A DNA stretch of 42,881 nucleotides from Pseudomonadota bacterium (lineage in GTDB: Bacteria > Pseudomonadota > Gammaproteobacteria > Steroidobacterales > Woeseiaceae): positions 1-42,881 of the forward strand of contig JADFHE010000023.1 in assembly GCA_022567295.1 (NCBI GenBank), written 5' to 3'. A program made the translations under genes and the position numbers. Within the stretch, counting starts at the first letter, position 1. Each line of letters opens with the position of its first letter. The notes under the pieces were generated by a model. The model was not told the DNA's origin and ran no database searches. It saw only the letters and a program-made list of their open reading frames with translations. This document shows positions 16,601 through 25,979 of the stretch, one piece after another.

Positions 16601-16704
16601 AGCTGCAGATTGAGGGGAAGGTTATTCATGTCATCGCGCGACAACTGTTCGACCATACCGAGATGCTCGGTGGGCTCAGTGTGCATTCTCGAGACTTCCG
16701 TTAG
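13594..16704 (+). CDS. dnaE2: Error-prone DNA polymerase DnaE2
   Basis: DnaE2 is a C-family polymerase alpha subunit that copies past lesions with ImuA/ImuB in place of a Y-family enzyme. The 1036-residue protein has an N-terminal PHP domain (AELHALSNFTFLRGAS), the polymerase active site PPDIDVDFEHER with Asp382, Asp384 and Asp386, fingers, and a C-terminal OB fold (INVAGLVITKQRPG to GQINLIVW). DnaE1 enzymes are about 100 residues longer. ATG 13594 is chosen because the protein then begins just before the conserved PHP start; earlier in-frame codons lie deep inside imuB. It is the last gene of the SOS cassette. Confidence 0.95.
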   Translation: MASSGKEPLDTSVRYAELHALSNFTFLRGASHPEELVETAAELGYEALAITDECSMSGIVRAHTAAKEAGLKKLIIGSELRLQSGRKLVALAQNISGYATLCQLISNARRKAEKGLYELTRLDFENGLPGCLVLWVPDNDLALDVEDHWIRETFRDRLWIAVELLADGRQREQLDRLREEGRRLKLPLVATGDVHMHIRLRRILQDAVTAIRIGATVDKAGFALYANGERHLRSLAVLERMYPPDLLAESVRIADSIHFSLDELRYEYPNELVPEGETSGTYLKKLTEEGMQRRWPGGVPGKVLTLVEHELELIATLQYESYFLTVYDIVAFARSKHILCQGRGSAANSAVCFCLGITEVDPGRMSMLMERFISKERNEPPDIDVDFEHERREEVIQYIYAKYGRERAALVATVITYRPRSALRDIGKVLGLSKLQISRLSRSMQWWDGCKVDDSRILEAGLDPGSPIIRRLLYLVREIIGFPRHLSQHVGGFVISDAPLYELVPIENAAMPERTIIQWEKNDLEDLGLLKVDVLGLGILTAIRRSFDLIRDFDGRDYTLASVPAEDPNVYDMICDGDTMGVFQIESRAQMAMLPRLKPRCYYDLVIEVAIIRPGPIQGDMVHPYLRRRNGEEAVDYPSEEVKDVLQRTLGVPIFQEQVMQLAVVAAGFTPGEADQLRRAMAAWKRRGGLGPFEDKLISGMRERGYDEGYARQIFHQIEGFGEYGFPESHSASFALLVYVSCWLKCHTPAAFTCALLNSQPMGFYSASQLVQDVRRHGVRVRAIDINCSEWDCSLEADENGVAVLRLGLRMVKGLSEDAGQRIVAEREHGQYGKVQNLLERACLGQRELGMLATSGALRALSGDRHRARWAVAGAEKPMPLFRSMERYEATPLLKRPTEGQNIVADYQSTGLTLERHPICLLRRHLDRYDYVAAGQLPSMSSGQRINVAGLVITKQRPGTASGVTFVTLEDETGQINLIVWKKIAEEYRAALLNARLLGIAGELQIEGKVIHVIARQLFDHTEMLGGLSVHSRDFR

Positions 16705-16710
16705 CGGCGG

Positions 16711-16995
16711 CTAAAGGTCTTCGTCATCGAGGTCAAAATTATAGGTACTATCGAGTTCGTCTTCGTGCTCCTCACGAATTTCATCAAGCTTCTTACGAAC
16801 CTTGGCTTTCTCCACAGACTCCATGGCATCGGTCGATTCGATCTCGGCGACGAGCTCTTCGACGTTGATTTCTACCGATAGGTCACCGACATTGTCAATG
16901 TCAGTATCAACCACGATGTCTCCATCGGCCACCGTTTCGGAAACTGCCTCGTCTTCCTCGTCTTTATCACCTGGTTCCTCTATCTCACCGCTCAT
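16711..16995 (-). CDS. Small highly acidic protein, unknown
   Basis: A 94-residue protein rich in Asp and Glu, with a basic central patch (VEKAKVRKKLDEIREEHEDEL) that could form a helix, and an acidic tail NFDLDDEDL. No signal peptide, membrane segment or cysteine. I do not recognise a family with confidence. A GAGGT ribosome site precedes the ATG, and the gene lies 29 nt downstream of gspF on the same strand, so it is probably co-transcribed with the secretion genes; a role in secretion is not implied. Confidence 0.65.
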   Translation of the reverse strand: MSGEIEEPGDKDEEDEAVSETVADGDIVVDTDIDNVGDLSVEINVEELVAEIESTDAMESVEKAKVRKKLDEIREEHEDELDSTYNFDLDDEDL

Positions 16996-17024
16996 TGCGT
17001 ACCTCGTCAGGCTGAAAGGTCAAG

Positions 17025-18239
17025 TTAGCGAATTAGGTTGTTGATCTCGAAAATGGGTAACAAAATAGCCAGAACGATCACCAGTACAATGCCGCCCATG
17101 ATTACGATCACCAATGGTTGCAATATACCAAGTAATACAGCGATTAGGCCATCGACTTCGCGCTCCTGGCCGACCGCAGCGCGACCGAGCATTTCTTCCA
17201 GTTTGCCGCCGGCTTCGCCACTCGATATCAGGTGAATCATCATCGGCGGAAACAACTTGCTGACGGCCAGAGACGTACTGATCCCGGCGCCTTCGCGAAC
17301 CCGGATAGTCGCCTCTTGAACGGCGTCTCTCATGGGCAGGTTTTCGATCACCTCGGCTGAAATCTTGAGCGCCTCGAGGATTGGCACGCCACTGCCGGCT
17401 AGAATGCTCAGGGTACGCGTGAAGCGCGCTGTATTGATACCACGGGTCAGCCGTCCCGTGACCGGCATGCGCAACAGGAAACCATGATAACTACGACGCG
17501 GTCCTTCCTGTTGCAGTACCCACCACAACGCATACGTGACCGCCGCGATACCAATAATCAACAACAACCAATGATCGCGAAGAAAGTCGCTGGTCGCGAT
17601 CAGACCGCGGGTCAATCCGGGCAACTCCGCCGATGCGTTTTGAAATACACCGACAATTTTCGGAACCACGGTTGCGAGCATGAAACCGATGATGCTGATC
17701 GCCATTACGATAAGCGCGATCGGGTAGACCATCGCGTTGGTGATGTTCTGCCGCAGTACCTGCTTCGACTCGGTGTAGTCTGCGAGCCGTTCCAGAACAA
17801 TATCCAGATGCCCGGACTGCTCCCCGGCGGCTACCGTGGCCCGGTATAATTCCGGGAACGCCTGCGGAAAATCGCCGAGCCCGTCGGCCAGCGTGTAGCC
17901 CTCCATTACCTTTGCCCGCACGCCAAGCAGAATGCTTTTCGTGCGGGGATTGTCGTTCTGTTGCGAGACCGCAAGTAACGATTCCTCCAGTGGCATGCCG
18001 GACTGTGCGAGTGACGCCAGTTGTCGGGTTATGAGAGCAAGCTCCGCGGAAGATATTCCTTTACGAATTGAAAAGCTGCGCTGCCGGCGCGCTTCCTTCT
18101 GCGCCACTTCGGTGACACTGACTGGCAACAGCTTACGATCGCGAAGCAACTGCCTGACATGTTTTGGTGTATCGCCCTCAAGTAGCCCCTTGCGCTGCTT
18201 GCCTGCCTGATCCATCGCGACGTATTCGAACGCACCCAT
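17025..18239 (-). CDS. gspF: Type II secretion inner-membrane protein GspF
   Basis: A 404-residue polytopic inner-membrane protein of the T2SS assembly platform, needed for pseudopilus assembly with the GspE ATPase. Two repeated GspF/PilC cytoplasmic domains (about 65–190 and 270–395) surround three membrane segments near residues 170, 220 and 375. The start MGAFEYVAMDQAG at ATG 18239 fits the family; a TTG at 18254 would place the start inside the inverted-repeat arm. PilC of type IV pili is similar, but the neighbouring gspC, gspD and gspE fix the T2SS identity. It is separated from gspE by the 284-bp structured element. Confidence 0.92.
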   Translation of the reverse strand: MGAFEYVAMDQAGKQRKGLLEGDTPKHVRQLLRDRKLLPVSVTEVAQKEARRQRSFSIRKGISSAELALITRQLASLAQSGMPLEESLLAVSQQNDNPRTKSILLGVRAKVMEGYTLADGLGDFPQAFPELYRATVAAGEQSGHLDIVLERLADYTESKQVLRQNITNAMVYPIALIVMAISIIGFMLATVVPKIVGVFQNASAELPGLTRGLIATSDFLRDHWLLLIIGIAAVTYALWWVLQQEGPRRSYHGFLLRMPVTGRLTRGINTARFTRTLSILAGSGVPILEALKISAEVIENLPMRDAVQEATIRVREGAGISTSLAVSKLFPPMMIHLISSGEAGGKLEEMLGRAAVGQEREVDGLIAVLLGILQPLVIVIMGGIVLVIVLAILLPIFEINNLIR

Positions 18240-18240
18240 C

Positions 18241-18524
18241 AGTGGTCCAACCAACTTGTATTGATGGACTCAGCGAGACGGTGAAGCGGTTGCACCCAGA
18301 GGGCATAAAACCAGCTAGGCGCGCCTCGCCGGCAATGCCTAGTCCTTGTCAAGAGGGGCAACAACGCTGGCAACCGCTTCACAACTCGCCCGAAGGGAGC
18401 CACCCGGATGATCCAATACGGTGTTGCAGCCCTTGCAAAGGACATGCCATTTACTGCGGACTGCGCCTGGTCTTGGATCATCCGGGTGGCTCTGAATCTA
18501 TCAATACAAGTTGGTTGGACCACT
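18241..18524. repeat. Nested inverted-repeat element between gspE and gspF
   Basis: The 284-bp intergenic stretch starts and ends with perfect 25-bp inverted repeats (18241–18265 and 18500–18524). Inside are a second pair of 13 bp (18281–18293 and 18370–18382) and a third of 20 bp (18397–18416 and 18473–18492), so a transcript could fold into an outer stem enclosing two long arms, a three-way junction. The first arm encloses the box GCACCCAGAGGGCATAAA, shared with the elements at 4105 and in imuB, and a small CTAGGC/GCCTAG stem. No credible coding frame is present. It may be a MITE-like insertion or a functional RNA structure that lowers or processes the gspE–gspF message. Confidence 0.8.
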
Positions 18525-18532
18525 CCACCAGC

Positions 18533-20044
18533 CTAGTCTTCGCGGGTTACGCGGACGACTTCGTCGAGCGTCGTCCGGCCTGATATCACGAGGCGTCGAC
18601 CGTCGGCACGTATGCTTTGGCTATCTTTGCGTGCGTGACGTTCGAGTTCCTGCTCACTCACACCGTCGTGGATCATTTCCCGCATGTCGTCGTCAACTGT
18701 AATCAATTCGTAAATGCCGGTCCGACCCGTGAATCCCCGATTGCCGCCTGCGCCAGCCTTGTACAGCGTTGGTGGATTGGAGGTATCAGCGCCGAGAACT
18801 TCGCATTCGTAGTCCGTCGCTGTGTAGGGAATCTTCGTTTTCTCTTCCAGGACCCGAACCAGGCGTTGCGCCAGAACGCCGATCAGACTGGACGACAGCA
18901 GGTAGGGGGCGACACCCATATCGCGCAGACGAGTTACTGCACCGCTTGCTGTGTTGGTGTGCAGAGTTGATAAAACCATATGACCGGTCAAACTTGCCTG
19001 GACGGCAATCTCGGCGGTTTCAATATCGCGAATTTCACCTACCATTACGACGTCCGGATCCTGACGCAAGATGGCGCGCAGACCGCGTGCAAATGTCATC
19101 TCAACCTTGGTGTTGACCTGCGTTTGCCCAATGCCGTCAATCAGGTACTCGATCGGATCTTCGACGGTCATAATGTTGCGGGTGTTGTCATTGATGCGTT
19201 CGAGTGCCGCATACAAGGTTGTCGTCTTTCCGGAGCCCGTTGGGCCGGTGACAAGGATGATGCCATGCGGCTTGTGAATGAGAGTATCCATCACCTGCAT
19301 CAAATTCTCATCCATGCCGAGTGACGCCAGATCGAGGCGGCCCGCCTGCTTGTCGAGCAAGCGTAGTACCACTCTTTCGCCGTGACCCGATGGGAGTGTC
19401 GATACGCGTACGTCGACGGCGCGTCCCGCAATCCTCAATGAAATACGGCCATCCTGAGGCAAGCGTTTCTCAGCAATGTCCAGACGGGACATGACCTTAA
19501 TTCGTGACACGACCAACGGAGCGAGCGCACGGCGAGTCTCCAGAATTTCGCGAAGAACACCATCGATTCGAAATCGGACGCTTAGGCGGTTCTCATAGGT
19601 TTCGATATGAACGTCAGAGGCGTTTTCCTTGATCGCCTCAGTGAGTACGGCATTGATGAAGCGGATGATTGGTGCATCGTCGTCACTCTCCAACAGATCG
19701 GATGGTTCAAGCTCCTGTGCAAACTGAGTCAGGTCAAATTCCTCGTCAAGGTCGTCAACCATCTGCGCGGCATTGCTCGAGTCTTGTTCGTAGGACTCTT
19801 GCAATAATGCCTTGAATACTTCAGCGGACACACACGATAGTGTTAGCGGTACGCCGGCGAATCGTCTGACTTCTGCGAGGCTTAACGGCGATACACCACT
19901 GCGATAAACGGCAGCGCCGCGATCACCGCTGATTTCGCGGATCAACACACCGTGGCGTTTGGCAAAGGAAAATGGCAAAATCCGGTGCGCCGTTTCGACT
20001 GCATCGTCTTGCGTCGATATAACGATATCGCTATTCGCTGCCAT
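18533..20044 (-). CDS. gspE: Type II secretion ATPase GspE, lacking the zinc motif
   Basis: This 503-residue cytoplasmic ATPase powers T2SS. N-terminal domains are followed by the P-loop [10 protein letters not shown], the Asp box with EDPIEY, Walker B with [10 protein letters not shown] and the His box [12 protein letters not shown]. The region that normally holds the two zinc-binding CxxC pairs is altered: residues 399–404 read LEEKTK where LCPxCK is usual, and residues 431–441 read [11 protein letters not shown] where GCxxCxxTGYxGR is usual; only Cys414 remains. The arginine-rich GRTGIYEL stretch after it is kept. It overlaps gspD by 14 nt. The GspC/D context argues against PilB. Confidence 0.93.
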   Translation of the reverse strand: MAANSDIVISTQDDAVETAHRILPFSFAKRHGVLIREISGDRGAAVYRSGVSPLSLAEVRRFAGVPLTLSCVSAEVFKALLQESYEQDSSNAAQMVDDLDEEFDLTQFAQELEPSDLLESDDDAPIIRFINAVLTEAIKENASDVHIETYENRLSVRFRIDGVLREILETRRALAPLVVSRIKVMSRLDIAEKRLPQDGRISLRIAGRAVDVRVSTLPSGHGERVVLRLLDKQAGRLDLASLGMDENLMQVMDTLIHKPHGIILVTGPTGSGKTTTLYAALERINDNTRNIMTVEDPIEYLIDGIGQTQVNTKVEMTFARGLRAILRQDPDVVMVGEIRDIETAEIAVQASLTGHMVLSTLHTNTASGAVTRLRDMGVAPYLLSSSLIGVLAQRLVRVLEEKTKIPYTATDYECEVLGADTSNPPTLYKAGAGGNRGFTGRTGIYELITVDDDMREMIHDGVSEQELERHARKDSQSIRADGRRLVISGRTTLDEVVRVTRED

Positions 20045-22004
20045 CGTCCTGCCGGTCGGACTTCCGCACGGTCGACTGCTCCAACGGTGGCAATATTGGC
20101 CGCTTCTGGCCAGGCATGAGCGCTATGTCATCGCCTTGCCGTCCCTGCTGTACGCTGCGGATCAGGTTGTACTTGGCGTTGGTTTCCAATGCCGTGTGCG
20201 CGGCATCACGCATGATAGTGGCCCGTATGAATATCATCAGGTTTGTTTTGATCTTTTCGGTCTTTCTCGAGCGAAACAAATTGCCGATTATCGGGATACT
20301 GCCAAGGATCGGCACGCGCTGATCGCTTTCGCGCAGCACATCTTCAAGCAATCCTCCGAGGACCAGGATTTCACCGTCTTCGACGATCACCGTGGTTTCA
20401 ATGATGCGCTGATTGGTTATCAAATCAACGGCGCCAGCCGCTGACTGCGCGATGCTGGAAATTTCCTGGGAAATGTGGAGCACCATCGAGTTACCGTCGC
20501 TGATCTGCGGAGTGATCGACAACTTGACGCCTATTTGCTCACGATTGATGGTCTGGAACGGACTAACTGCACCGCCAATGCCGCCGGTATTGGTAAACGA
20601 TCCTGTGACGAACGGGACTTCCTGACCAACATTGAGCGTGGCCTCTTCGTTGTCTGTCGTCATGATGGACGGTGTCGAAATTATGTTGGTATCCGCCTGT
20701 CCCTCAAGAGCGCGAAGGATGGCGGCGAAGCTAACACCGGAATCTGAAATACGGCCGATGCCGATGGTGAGTCCCTCACCAATCAGTCCCGAGGGATCGG
20801 TAACCGAGTCGGATCCTGCCGCCGTTCCCAGTTGCACCACGCCCGCCAGAAAGTCCGGAAAATTCGTAACGGCAATGGGAGCGTCCGAGCCGCTGCCTTC
20901 AATGGCCCACGAAACACCCAGTTCGTTTTTCTGGTCGGCAATAACTTCTACGATGATGGCTTCGACGAGAACTTGTGCACGGCGAATATCGAGTTTGTCG
21001 ACGATGAGCATCAACGAGCGCATCATTTTTGGCGGCGCGTTGACGACCAGGGCATTAGTTTGCGTGTCGGCCCATACGGTGACGTCGTTGGCCGCCGTCA
21101 TGGCGGTGGCCGATCCTGCTGCGGCCCTTATCTGGTTCGTAAAGTGCGTCTGCAAATTGGTGGCCAGATCTTCCGCGTTCGCGTAACGCAAATAGCGAAC
21201 TTGTGTATCGCCACCGTCCTCCAGCGGCGTATCCAAATGCGTGATAAGCGCGCGCAGGCGCAATCGATCGGTTTTGTCACCGCCGATCAACACGCTGTTG
21301 GTGCGGGCATCTGCGACGAGACTGGTCGCAACCGGAGCACCGTCGGAACGCTGCGTCTGAGTTAGCGCGGTCATGATGCGTACAATTTCCGACGCCGATG
21401 CATTGTGTAGACGTATAACTTCGATATCTTGGTCGCTCGCCATATCAATACGACGGATAATGCTGACTATACGGGCCAGATTTGCGGCTCTGTCCGAGAT
21501 GATCAGCATATTTGAGGCGGCGTGGGCAACCATATGGCCGTACTGCGGAATCAACGGGCGCAGTATCGGTACTAATTGCGTTGCGCCAACGTTTTTGACC
21601 TGAATTACCTGCGTGGCCATATCGTCCGGCCCCGCCGCTCCGGCAGTGCCAAAAGGACTTGGAAATTGCCGTGCAGTTGCGTCGGGCAGAATCTTGATCA
21701 AATTGCCACTTTCGACGGCAATGTACCCATGAACTTGCAATATCGACAGGAATGCCTCGTAAAAAGCTTCCTTGGACATCGGCTCAGACGACAGCAAATT
21801 CACTTTACCGGTAACTCGCGGGTCGAGAATAAAATTCTTACCTGTCGCTTCACTGACCGCCTCGACGACGATTCGTATGTCAGCGTCTTTCCAGTTCAGA
21901 GTAATTCCGGAGTCCTGTGCGAATGAGCTCGATACAAATGGAATGACTGCTGCGCTCAGAAATAACAGTAGCGCGCCGCGTTTGAATTTTCGTCTGTGAT
22001 TCAT
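20031..22004 (-). CDS. gspD: Type II secretion secretin GspD
   Basis: A 657-residue outer-membrane channel subunit. A signal peptide ends near residue 29 (SSSFAQ). Then come the N0 domain ([20 protein letters not shown]), N1–N3 repeats (for example [18 protein letters not shown]) and the secretin core with [13 protein letters not shown], the gate region, and [15 protein letters not shown]. The tail after about residue 610 is short, so a pilotin-binding S-domain may be absent or reduced. It overlaps gspC by 4 nt and gspE by 14 nt, consistent with a single operon. Confidence 0.95.
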   Translation of the reverse strand: MNHRRKFKRGALLLFLSAAVIPFVSSSFAQDSGITLNWKDADIRIVVEAVSEATGKNFILDPRVTGKVNLLSSEPMSKEAFYEAFLSILQVHGYIAVESGNLIKILPDATARQFPSPFGTAGAAGPDDMATQVIQVKNVGATQLVPILRPLIPQYGHMVAHAASNMLIISDRAANLARIVSIIRRIDMASDQDIEVIRLHNASASEIVRIMTALTQTQRSDGAPVATSLVADARTNSVLIGGDKTDRLRLRALITHLDTPLEDGGDTQVRYLRYANAEDLATNLQTHFTNQIRAAAGSATAMTAANDVTVWADTQTNALVVNAPPKMMRSLMLIVDKLDIRRAQVLVEAIIVEVIADQKNELGVSWAIEGSGSDAPIAVTNFPDFLAGVVQLGTAAGSDSVTDPSGLIGEGLTIGIGRISDSGVSFAAILRALEGQADTNIISTPSIMTTDNEEATLNVGQEVPFVTGSFTNTGGIGGAVSPFQTINREQIGVKLSITPQISDGNSMVLHISQEISSIAQSAAGAVDLITNQRIIETTVIVEDGEILVLGGLLEDVLRESDQRVPILGSIPIIGNLFRSRKTEKIKTNLMIFIRATIMRDAAHTALETNAKYNLIRSVQQGRQGDDIALMPGQKRPILPPLEQSTVRKSDRQDDGSE

Positions 22005-22936
22005 TTATTTTTCTTGCCGCTTAGGTCGAGCTGACTGGTCTTCAGAATCAAAGTTTCTGACTGGCCGTTGCGTTCAATGGTAACCGTAACTTGGTCTGTA
22101 GTGCCGAGTGACTGAAATATCTGCATCGCCTGGCTCGCGTCGGTAAGTGCCTGACCGTCGATGTCCTTGATGATGTCGCCAGGACGAAGTCCCAACGCTG
22201 CAAACTGCCGCCGATCACGTCCCGGATACACTCGAAACCCTACTTGCTGCCCCTGAACCCTGTACGGCGTGGGACGAATGACGTCCGTGAGCTTGGCCAG
22301 ATTCTGCGTAACGACCGCTTGAATGCTCCGCGAGTTATTGATCGTTTGCCGTGTTGTTGTCGTCGCGCGACGCAGGTTACTGACCGGCATGTCCTTGAAG
22401 TCGCGAGGTAACTTCAGATTGGTCAGCACACCCTTTTCGTTGAGTACAACACGACCCGGATACACCGCGTGCAATGTAGCGCCCGAGCCTACTGAGTCAC
22501 CTATCGTATAGACCTTTTGGTCATTGCCACCATCGGAAATTATGGCGACCGAATAGTTCGGTATCTCGGATGCGACAGTGCCGTTCAGAGTCAGGTTGAC
22601 CAGATGAGTGTCGGCAAGGTCGTTGTCGACTGTAACGAGGGTTGCAGGTCCCGGCGTGTCCGCGTCGGCGACGCCGAAAATGTGTGAGCCGGCAATTGCG
22701 CTGACATCGGTGTAGGTGCTCGACGACACCGTCGCACCCGGCAGTGATGCAGGCAGCGGCACCGCAACGCCTGCCGCAGTGCCCGGGACAAGAAGCCAGA
22801 TCATCCGGGCCATTTGCCAACCGATAACGACGACCAGCAACAGGCTGACCAACGGTGGCAATAACCTATTGACAGCGTTGATGGCGGTGTCACCGTCTAT
22901 GCTGGAAATATTTGACCAGTTGACTCTTGAAAACAT
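22001..22936 (-). CDS. gspC: Type II secretion protein GspC
   Basis: A 311-residue inner-membrane protein linking the platform to the secretin. One membrane segment lies near residues 30–55 (LVSLLLVVVIGWQMARMIWLL), then the periplasmic homology region that binds GspD N0, and a C-terminal PDZ-like domain (about 225–300; LGLRPGDIIKDIDG) implicated in substrate choice. ATG 22936 is preferred over TTG 22942. It is the first gene of the minus-strand gspC–D–E–F unit and diverges from clpS across about 125 bp. Confidence 0.9.
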   Translation of the reverse strand: MFSRVNWSNISSIDGDTAINAVNRLLPPLVSLLLVVVIGWQMARMIWLLVPGTAAGVAVPLPASLPGATVSSSTYTDVSAIAGSHIFGVADADTPGPATLVTVDNDLADTHLVNLTLNGTVASEIPNYSVAIISDGGNDQKVYTIGDSVGSGATLHAVYPGRVVLNEKGVLTNLKLPRDFKDMPVSNLRRATTTTRQTINNSRSIQAVVTQNLAKLTDVIRPTPYRVQGQQVGFRVYPGRDRRQFAALGLRPGDIIKDIDGQALTDASQAMQIFQSLGTTDQVTVTIERNGQSETLILKTSQLDLSGKKNK

Positions 22937-23063
22937 ATTCAATGAAGCTATTAAAGGACCCTGAGTTAGCTATTAACGTAGCGACCCGATGATACGGGTT
23001 GAACTGCAGCACGAACAAGCAGATTATTGACTTTTAAGCGAAATATTCGCCGCGCGACAGCTT

Positions 23064-23393
23064 ATGAGTGAACAACCAACCGACATTGAACGATATCAAG
23101 GCTTTGGCCTGGCCGTCGAGGAGGCGCAGCCGAAAGTCAAACTGCCGTCGCTGTACCGCGTCGTTTTGTTAAATGACGATTACACGCCCATGGAATTTGT
23201 CGTCGACGTTCTGGGAACCATATTTGGTATGGAACGGACCCGCGCGACACAGGTAATGCTCGAGGTGCATACCAAGGGCAAGGGCATATGCGGTGTATTC
23301 AATTTCGAGATCGCCGAGACCAAGGTAGCGCAAGTCATGACGTTCGCGAATCAGCATCAGCATCCGTTGCTGTGCACCATGGAGGAGTCCTGA
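23064..23393 (+). CDS. clpS: ATP-dependent Clp protease adaptor ClpS
   Basis: ClpS binds proteins with N-terminal Leu, Phe, Tyr or Trp and hands them to ClpAP. The 109-residue protein has an N-terminal flexible extension and the conserved core with [13 protein letters not shown], whose Asn-Asp form the N-degron pocket, and [10 protein letters not shown] with the pocket His. It lies 20 nt upstream of clpA, the usual pairing. Confidence 0.97.
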   Translation: MSEQPTDIERYQGFGLAVEEAQPKVKLPSLYRVVLLNDDYTPMEFVVDVLGTIFGMERTRATQVMLEVHTKGKGICGVFNFEIAETKVAQVMTFANQHQHPLLCTMEES

Positions 23394-23413
23394 ATGAATA
23401 ACGAGGTCCGAGC

Positions 23414-25687
23414 ATGCTGAGCACCGAGCTCGAATTTTGTCTGAATGAGGCATTTCAGAGAGCCCGAGACCACCGCCATGAATTCATGACTGTGGAGCAT
23501 TTGCTGCTGGCTTTGCTGGATATACCGGCGGTGCACGAAATTCTGAGGTCTTGCGACTCGAATATTCCCGAACTGCGGCGCCAATTGACCGATTGTATTG
23601 ACGAACAGACGCCACTATTGGCCGCAGAAGACGATACGGAGGTGCAGCCGACGCTTGGCTTTCAACGGGTATTGCAGCGAGCAGTTTTTCACGTGCAGTC
23701 TAGCGGCAAGAAAGAAGTCACGGGTAGCAACGTTCTGGTGGCAATTTTCTCCGAGAAACAGTCCCAGGCTGTCTATTTTCTGAGCCTGCAAGACATTTCC
23801 CGTCTCGACGTTATCAACTATATCTCGCACGGATTGCCACAAGTAACGGCGGACGTGGGTGAAGACAATAGTGAGGCACAGCTGGAAGCTGAAGCAGAAC
23901 CTGAGCCAACAGCCCTGGATAAATACACAACGAACCTTAATGAGCTGGCGATTCAAGGAAAAATAGATCCGCTCATCGGCCGCGAGCTCGAAATAGAACG
24001 TACCGTCCAGATCTTGTGTCGTCGCCGCAAGAACAATCCGCTCTATGTGGGTGAAGCAGGTGTCGGGAAAACGGCATTGGCCGAGGGGCTGGCGCGCATG
24101 ATTACCGAAGAACGCGTCCCCGAGGTGCTGGCGGAAAGTACGATATATGCTCTCGATATGGGCACATTGATCGCCGGAACCAAATACCGTGGTGATTTCG
24201 AAAAGCGGCTCAAGGGCGTTATCGCCGAGATTAGCGACGATCCCGGGGCGATTCTTTTTATCGATGAAATTCATACGGTTATTGGGGCGGGTGCGGCTTC
24301 GGGTGGCGTCATGGATGCCAGCAATCTGATCAAGCCGGTTCTGGCCAATGGCCAAATACGCTGCATTGGGTCGACGACGTATTCCGAGTACCGCGGTATT
24401 TTTGAAAAAGACCATGCGTTGGCGCGGCGCTTTCAGAAAATTGACATTCCTGAGCCGAGCATCGAGGAAAGTTTTGCCATTCTAAAGGGTCTCAAGTCGC
24501 GTTTTGAAGAACATCATGGCATCAAGTACGACAACCCGGCACTCGAAGCGGCGGTCGAGCTGTCGGCCAAACATATCAATGACCGAAACCTTCCTGACAA
24601 AGCGATCGACGTCATGGATGAGGCGGGTGCCAACCTGCGCCTGAAGCCCGAGGCGGAGCGTGGCAAGCGAGTGACGGTGCGGATGGTCGAGGCGATTGTT
24701 GCGAGCATGGCCCGAATTCCAGCGAAAAGTGTCTCTGCCTCGGATCGTGACGCGTTGCGAACCATGGAACGGGATCTCAAGCTGACTATATTTGGACAGG
24801 ACCGGGCGATCGAGGCACTCAGTGGAGCCATCAAGATGTCGCGGTCCGGACTTCGCGAAGAAGAAAAGCCCATTGGCGCCTTCCTGTTCGCCGGGCCGAC
24901 CGGGGTTGGCAAGACCGAAGTTACGCGGCAGCTGGCGATGATTATGGGAGTCGAACTCATTCGTTTCGACATGTCCGAATACATGGAGCGACACACGGTA
25001 TCCCGTCTGATCGGTGCACCACCGGGATACGTCGGATTCGACCAGGGCGGACTGTTAACGGAGGCTGTTACCAGGAACCCGCATGCCGTTGTATTGCTTG
25101 ATGAAATTGAGAAGGCGCACCCCGAAGTTTTCAACATTCTCCTGCAAGTCATGGACCACGGCACGTTGACTGACAACAACGGTCGAAAGGCGGATTTCCG
25201 CCACGTGATTTTGGTGATGACGACCAATGCCGGCGCGCAGGAAATGAGTCGTGCATCCATCGGTTTCACCGAGCAGGACCACAGTTCGGATGGCCTGTCG
25301 ATCATCAAGAAACAATTCTCACCGGAATTTCGCAATCGTCTCGATGCGATTATTCAGTTCGCTTCGCTCGAGATTGACTCCATCATGCGCGTTGTCGATA
25401 AGCTCGTCGTTGAGTTGGAGGCGAAGCTCGACAACAGCAATGTGACGCTGGAACTTGATGATAAAGCACGTGTATGGATCGCCGAACGGGGTTACGACCC
25501 TACGATGGGCGCAAGACCGATGGCCAGAATCATTCAGGAGCAGATTAAGCGACCGCTGGCCGAGGAACTGTTATTCGGCAGTCTTGCGAAGGGCGGCCAC
25601 GTGAAAATCGTCATCGGGGAAGACGGCAATCTGCAGTTGAATTCAGAACCGTTGCTTAAAGAACTGGAGCACTTGCCGGAAGACTAA
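23414..25687 (+). CDS. clpA: ATP-dependent Clp protease ATP-binding subunit ClpA
   Basis: A 757-residue AAA+ unfoldase, the same length as E. coli ClpA (758), feeding substrates to ClpP. It has the N-terminal repeat domain that binds ClpS (about 1–140), a D1 ring with P-loop [10 protein letters not shown] (about 214) and ILFIDEIHT, and a D2 ring with [10 protein letters not shown] (about 494) and [12 protein letters not shown] middle coiled-coil domain as in ClpB is absent. Its 3' end overlaps the convergent infA by 4 nt. Confidence 0.97.
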   Translation: MLSTELEFCLNEAFQRARDHRHEFMTVEHLLLALLDIPAVHEILRSCDSNIPELRRQLTDCIDEQTPLLAAEDDTEVQPTLGFQRVLQRAVFHVQSSGKKEVTGSNVLVAIFSEKQSQAVYFLSLQDISRLDVINYISHGLPQVTADVGEDNSEAQLEAEAEPEPTALDKYTTNLNELAIQGKIDPLIGRELEIERTVQILCRRRKNNPLYVGEAGVGKTALAEGLARMITEERVPEVLAESTIYALDMGTLIAGTKYRGDFEKRLKGVIAEISDDPGAILFIDEIHTVIGAGAASGGVMDASNLIKPVLANGQIRCIGSTTYSEYRGIFEKDHALARRFQKIDIPEPSIEESFAILKGLKSRFEEHHGIKYDNPALEAAVELSAKHINDRNLPDKAIDVMDEAGANLRLKPEAERGKRVTVRMVEAIVASMARIPAKSVSASDRDALRTMERDLKLTIFGQDRAIEALSGAIKMSRSGLREEEKPIGAFLFAGPTGVGKTEVTRQLAMIMGVELIRFDMSEYMERHTVSRLIGAPPGYVGFDQGGLLTEAVTRNPHAVVLLDEIEKAHPEVFNILLQVMDHGTLTDNNGRKADFRHVILVMTTNAGAQEMSRASIGFTEQDHSSDGLSIIKKQFSPEFRNRLDAIIQFASLEIDSIMRVVDKLVVELEAKLDNSNVTLELDDKARVWIAERGYDPTMGARPMARIIQEQIKRPLAEELLFGSLAKGGHVKIVIGEDGNLQLNSEPLLKELEHLPED

Positions 25688-25902
25688 CGGCCACGATAAA
25701 TGATTCGACCTTTGCTGAGGTCGTACGGCGTTAACTCGACGGTGACATTGTCGCCCGTCAGGATACGAATGTAATTTTTTCGCATTTTTCCTGATATATG
25801 CGCGGTCACTACATGACCGTTTTCGAGCTCAACTCGAAAGGTCGTGTTTGGAAGCGTCTCAGTTACGACGCCTTCCATCTGAATGGCTTCTTCTTTGGCC
25901 AC
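25684..25902 (-). CDS. infA: Translation initiation factor IF-1
   Basis: This 72-residue OB-fold protein binds the ribosomal A site during initiation. The start sequence [11 protein letters not shown] and [21 protein letters not shown] are typical of IF-1. The start codon is GTG. It sits between clpA and aat as in E. coli, on the aat strand, 77 nt after aat's start-side neighbour and in convergent overlap with clpA. Confidence 0.97.
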   Translation of the reverse strand: MAKEEAIQMEGVVTETLPNTTFRVELENGHVVTAHISGKMRKNYIRILTGDNVTVELTPYDLSKGRIIYRGR

Positions 25903-25979
25903 GTATCTCGTTTCTCTCTAGTGCTAAAAGGCTCGCGAATTGTGCAGAAACAGCGTGGGTATTGCAATGCACCAGGCCA

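Noticed and set aside
18241-18524. Integron attC site
   Set aside because: Arms are perfect and too long, no GTTRRRY core is at the ends, and no integrase is present.
18239-18583. Short open frames inside the gspE–gspF element
   Set aside because: They follow the inverted repeats and lack ribosome sites or protein features; the stretch is better read as a non-coding structured element.
23615-24415. Long open frame opposite clpA
   Set aside because: Shadow of the clpA coding frame with no family resemblance.
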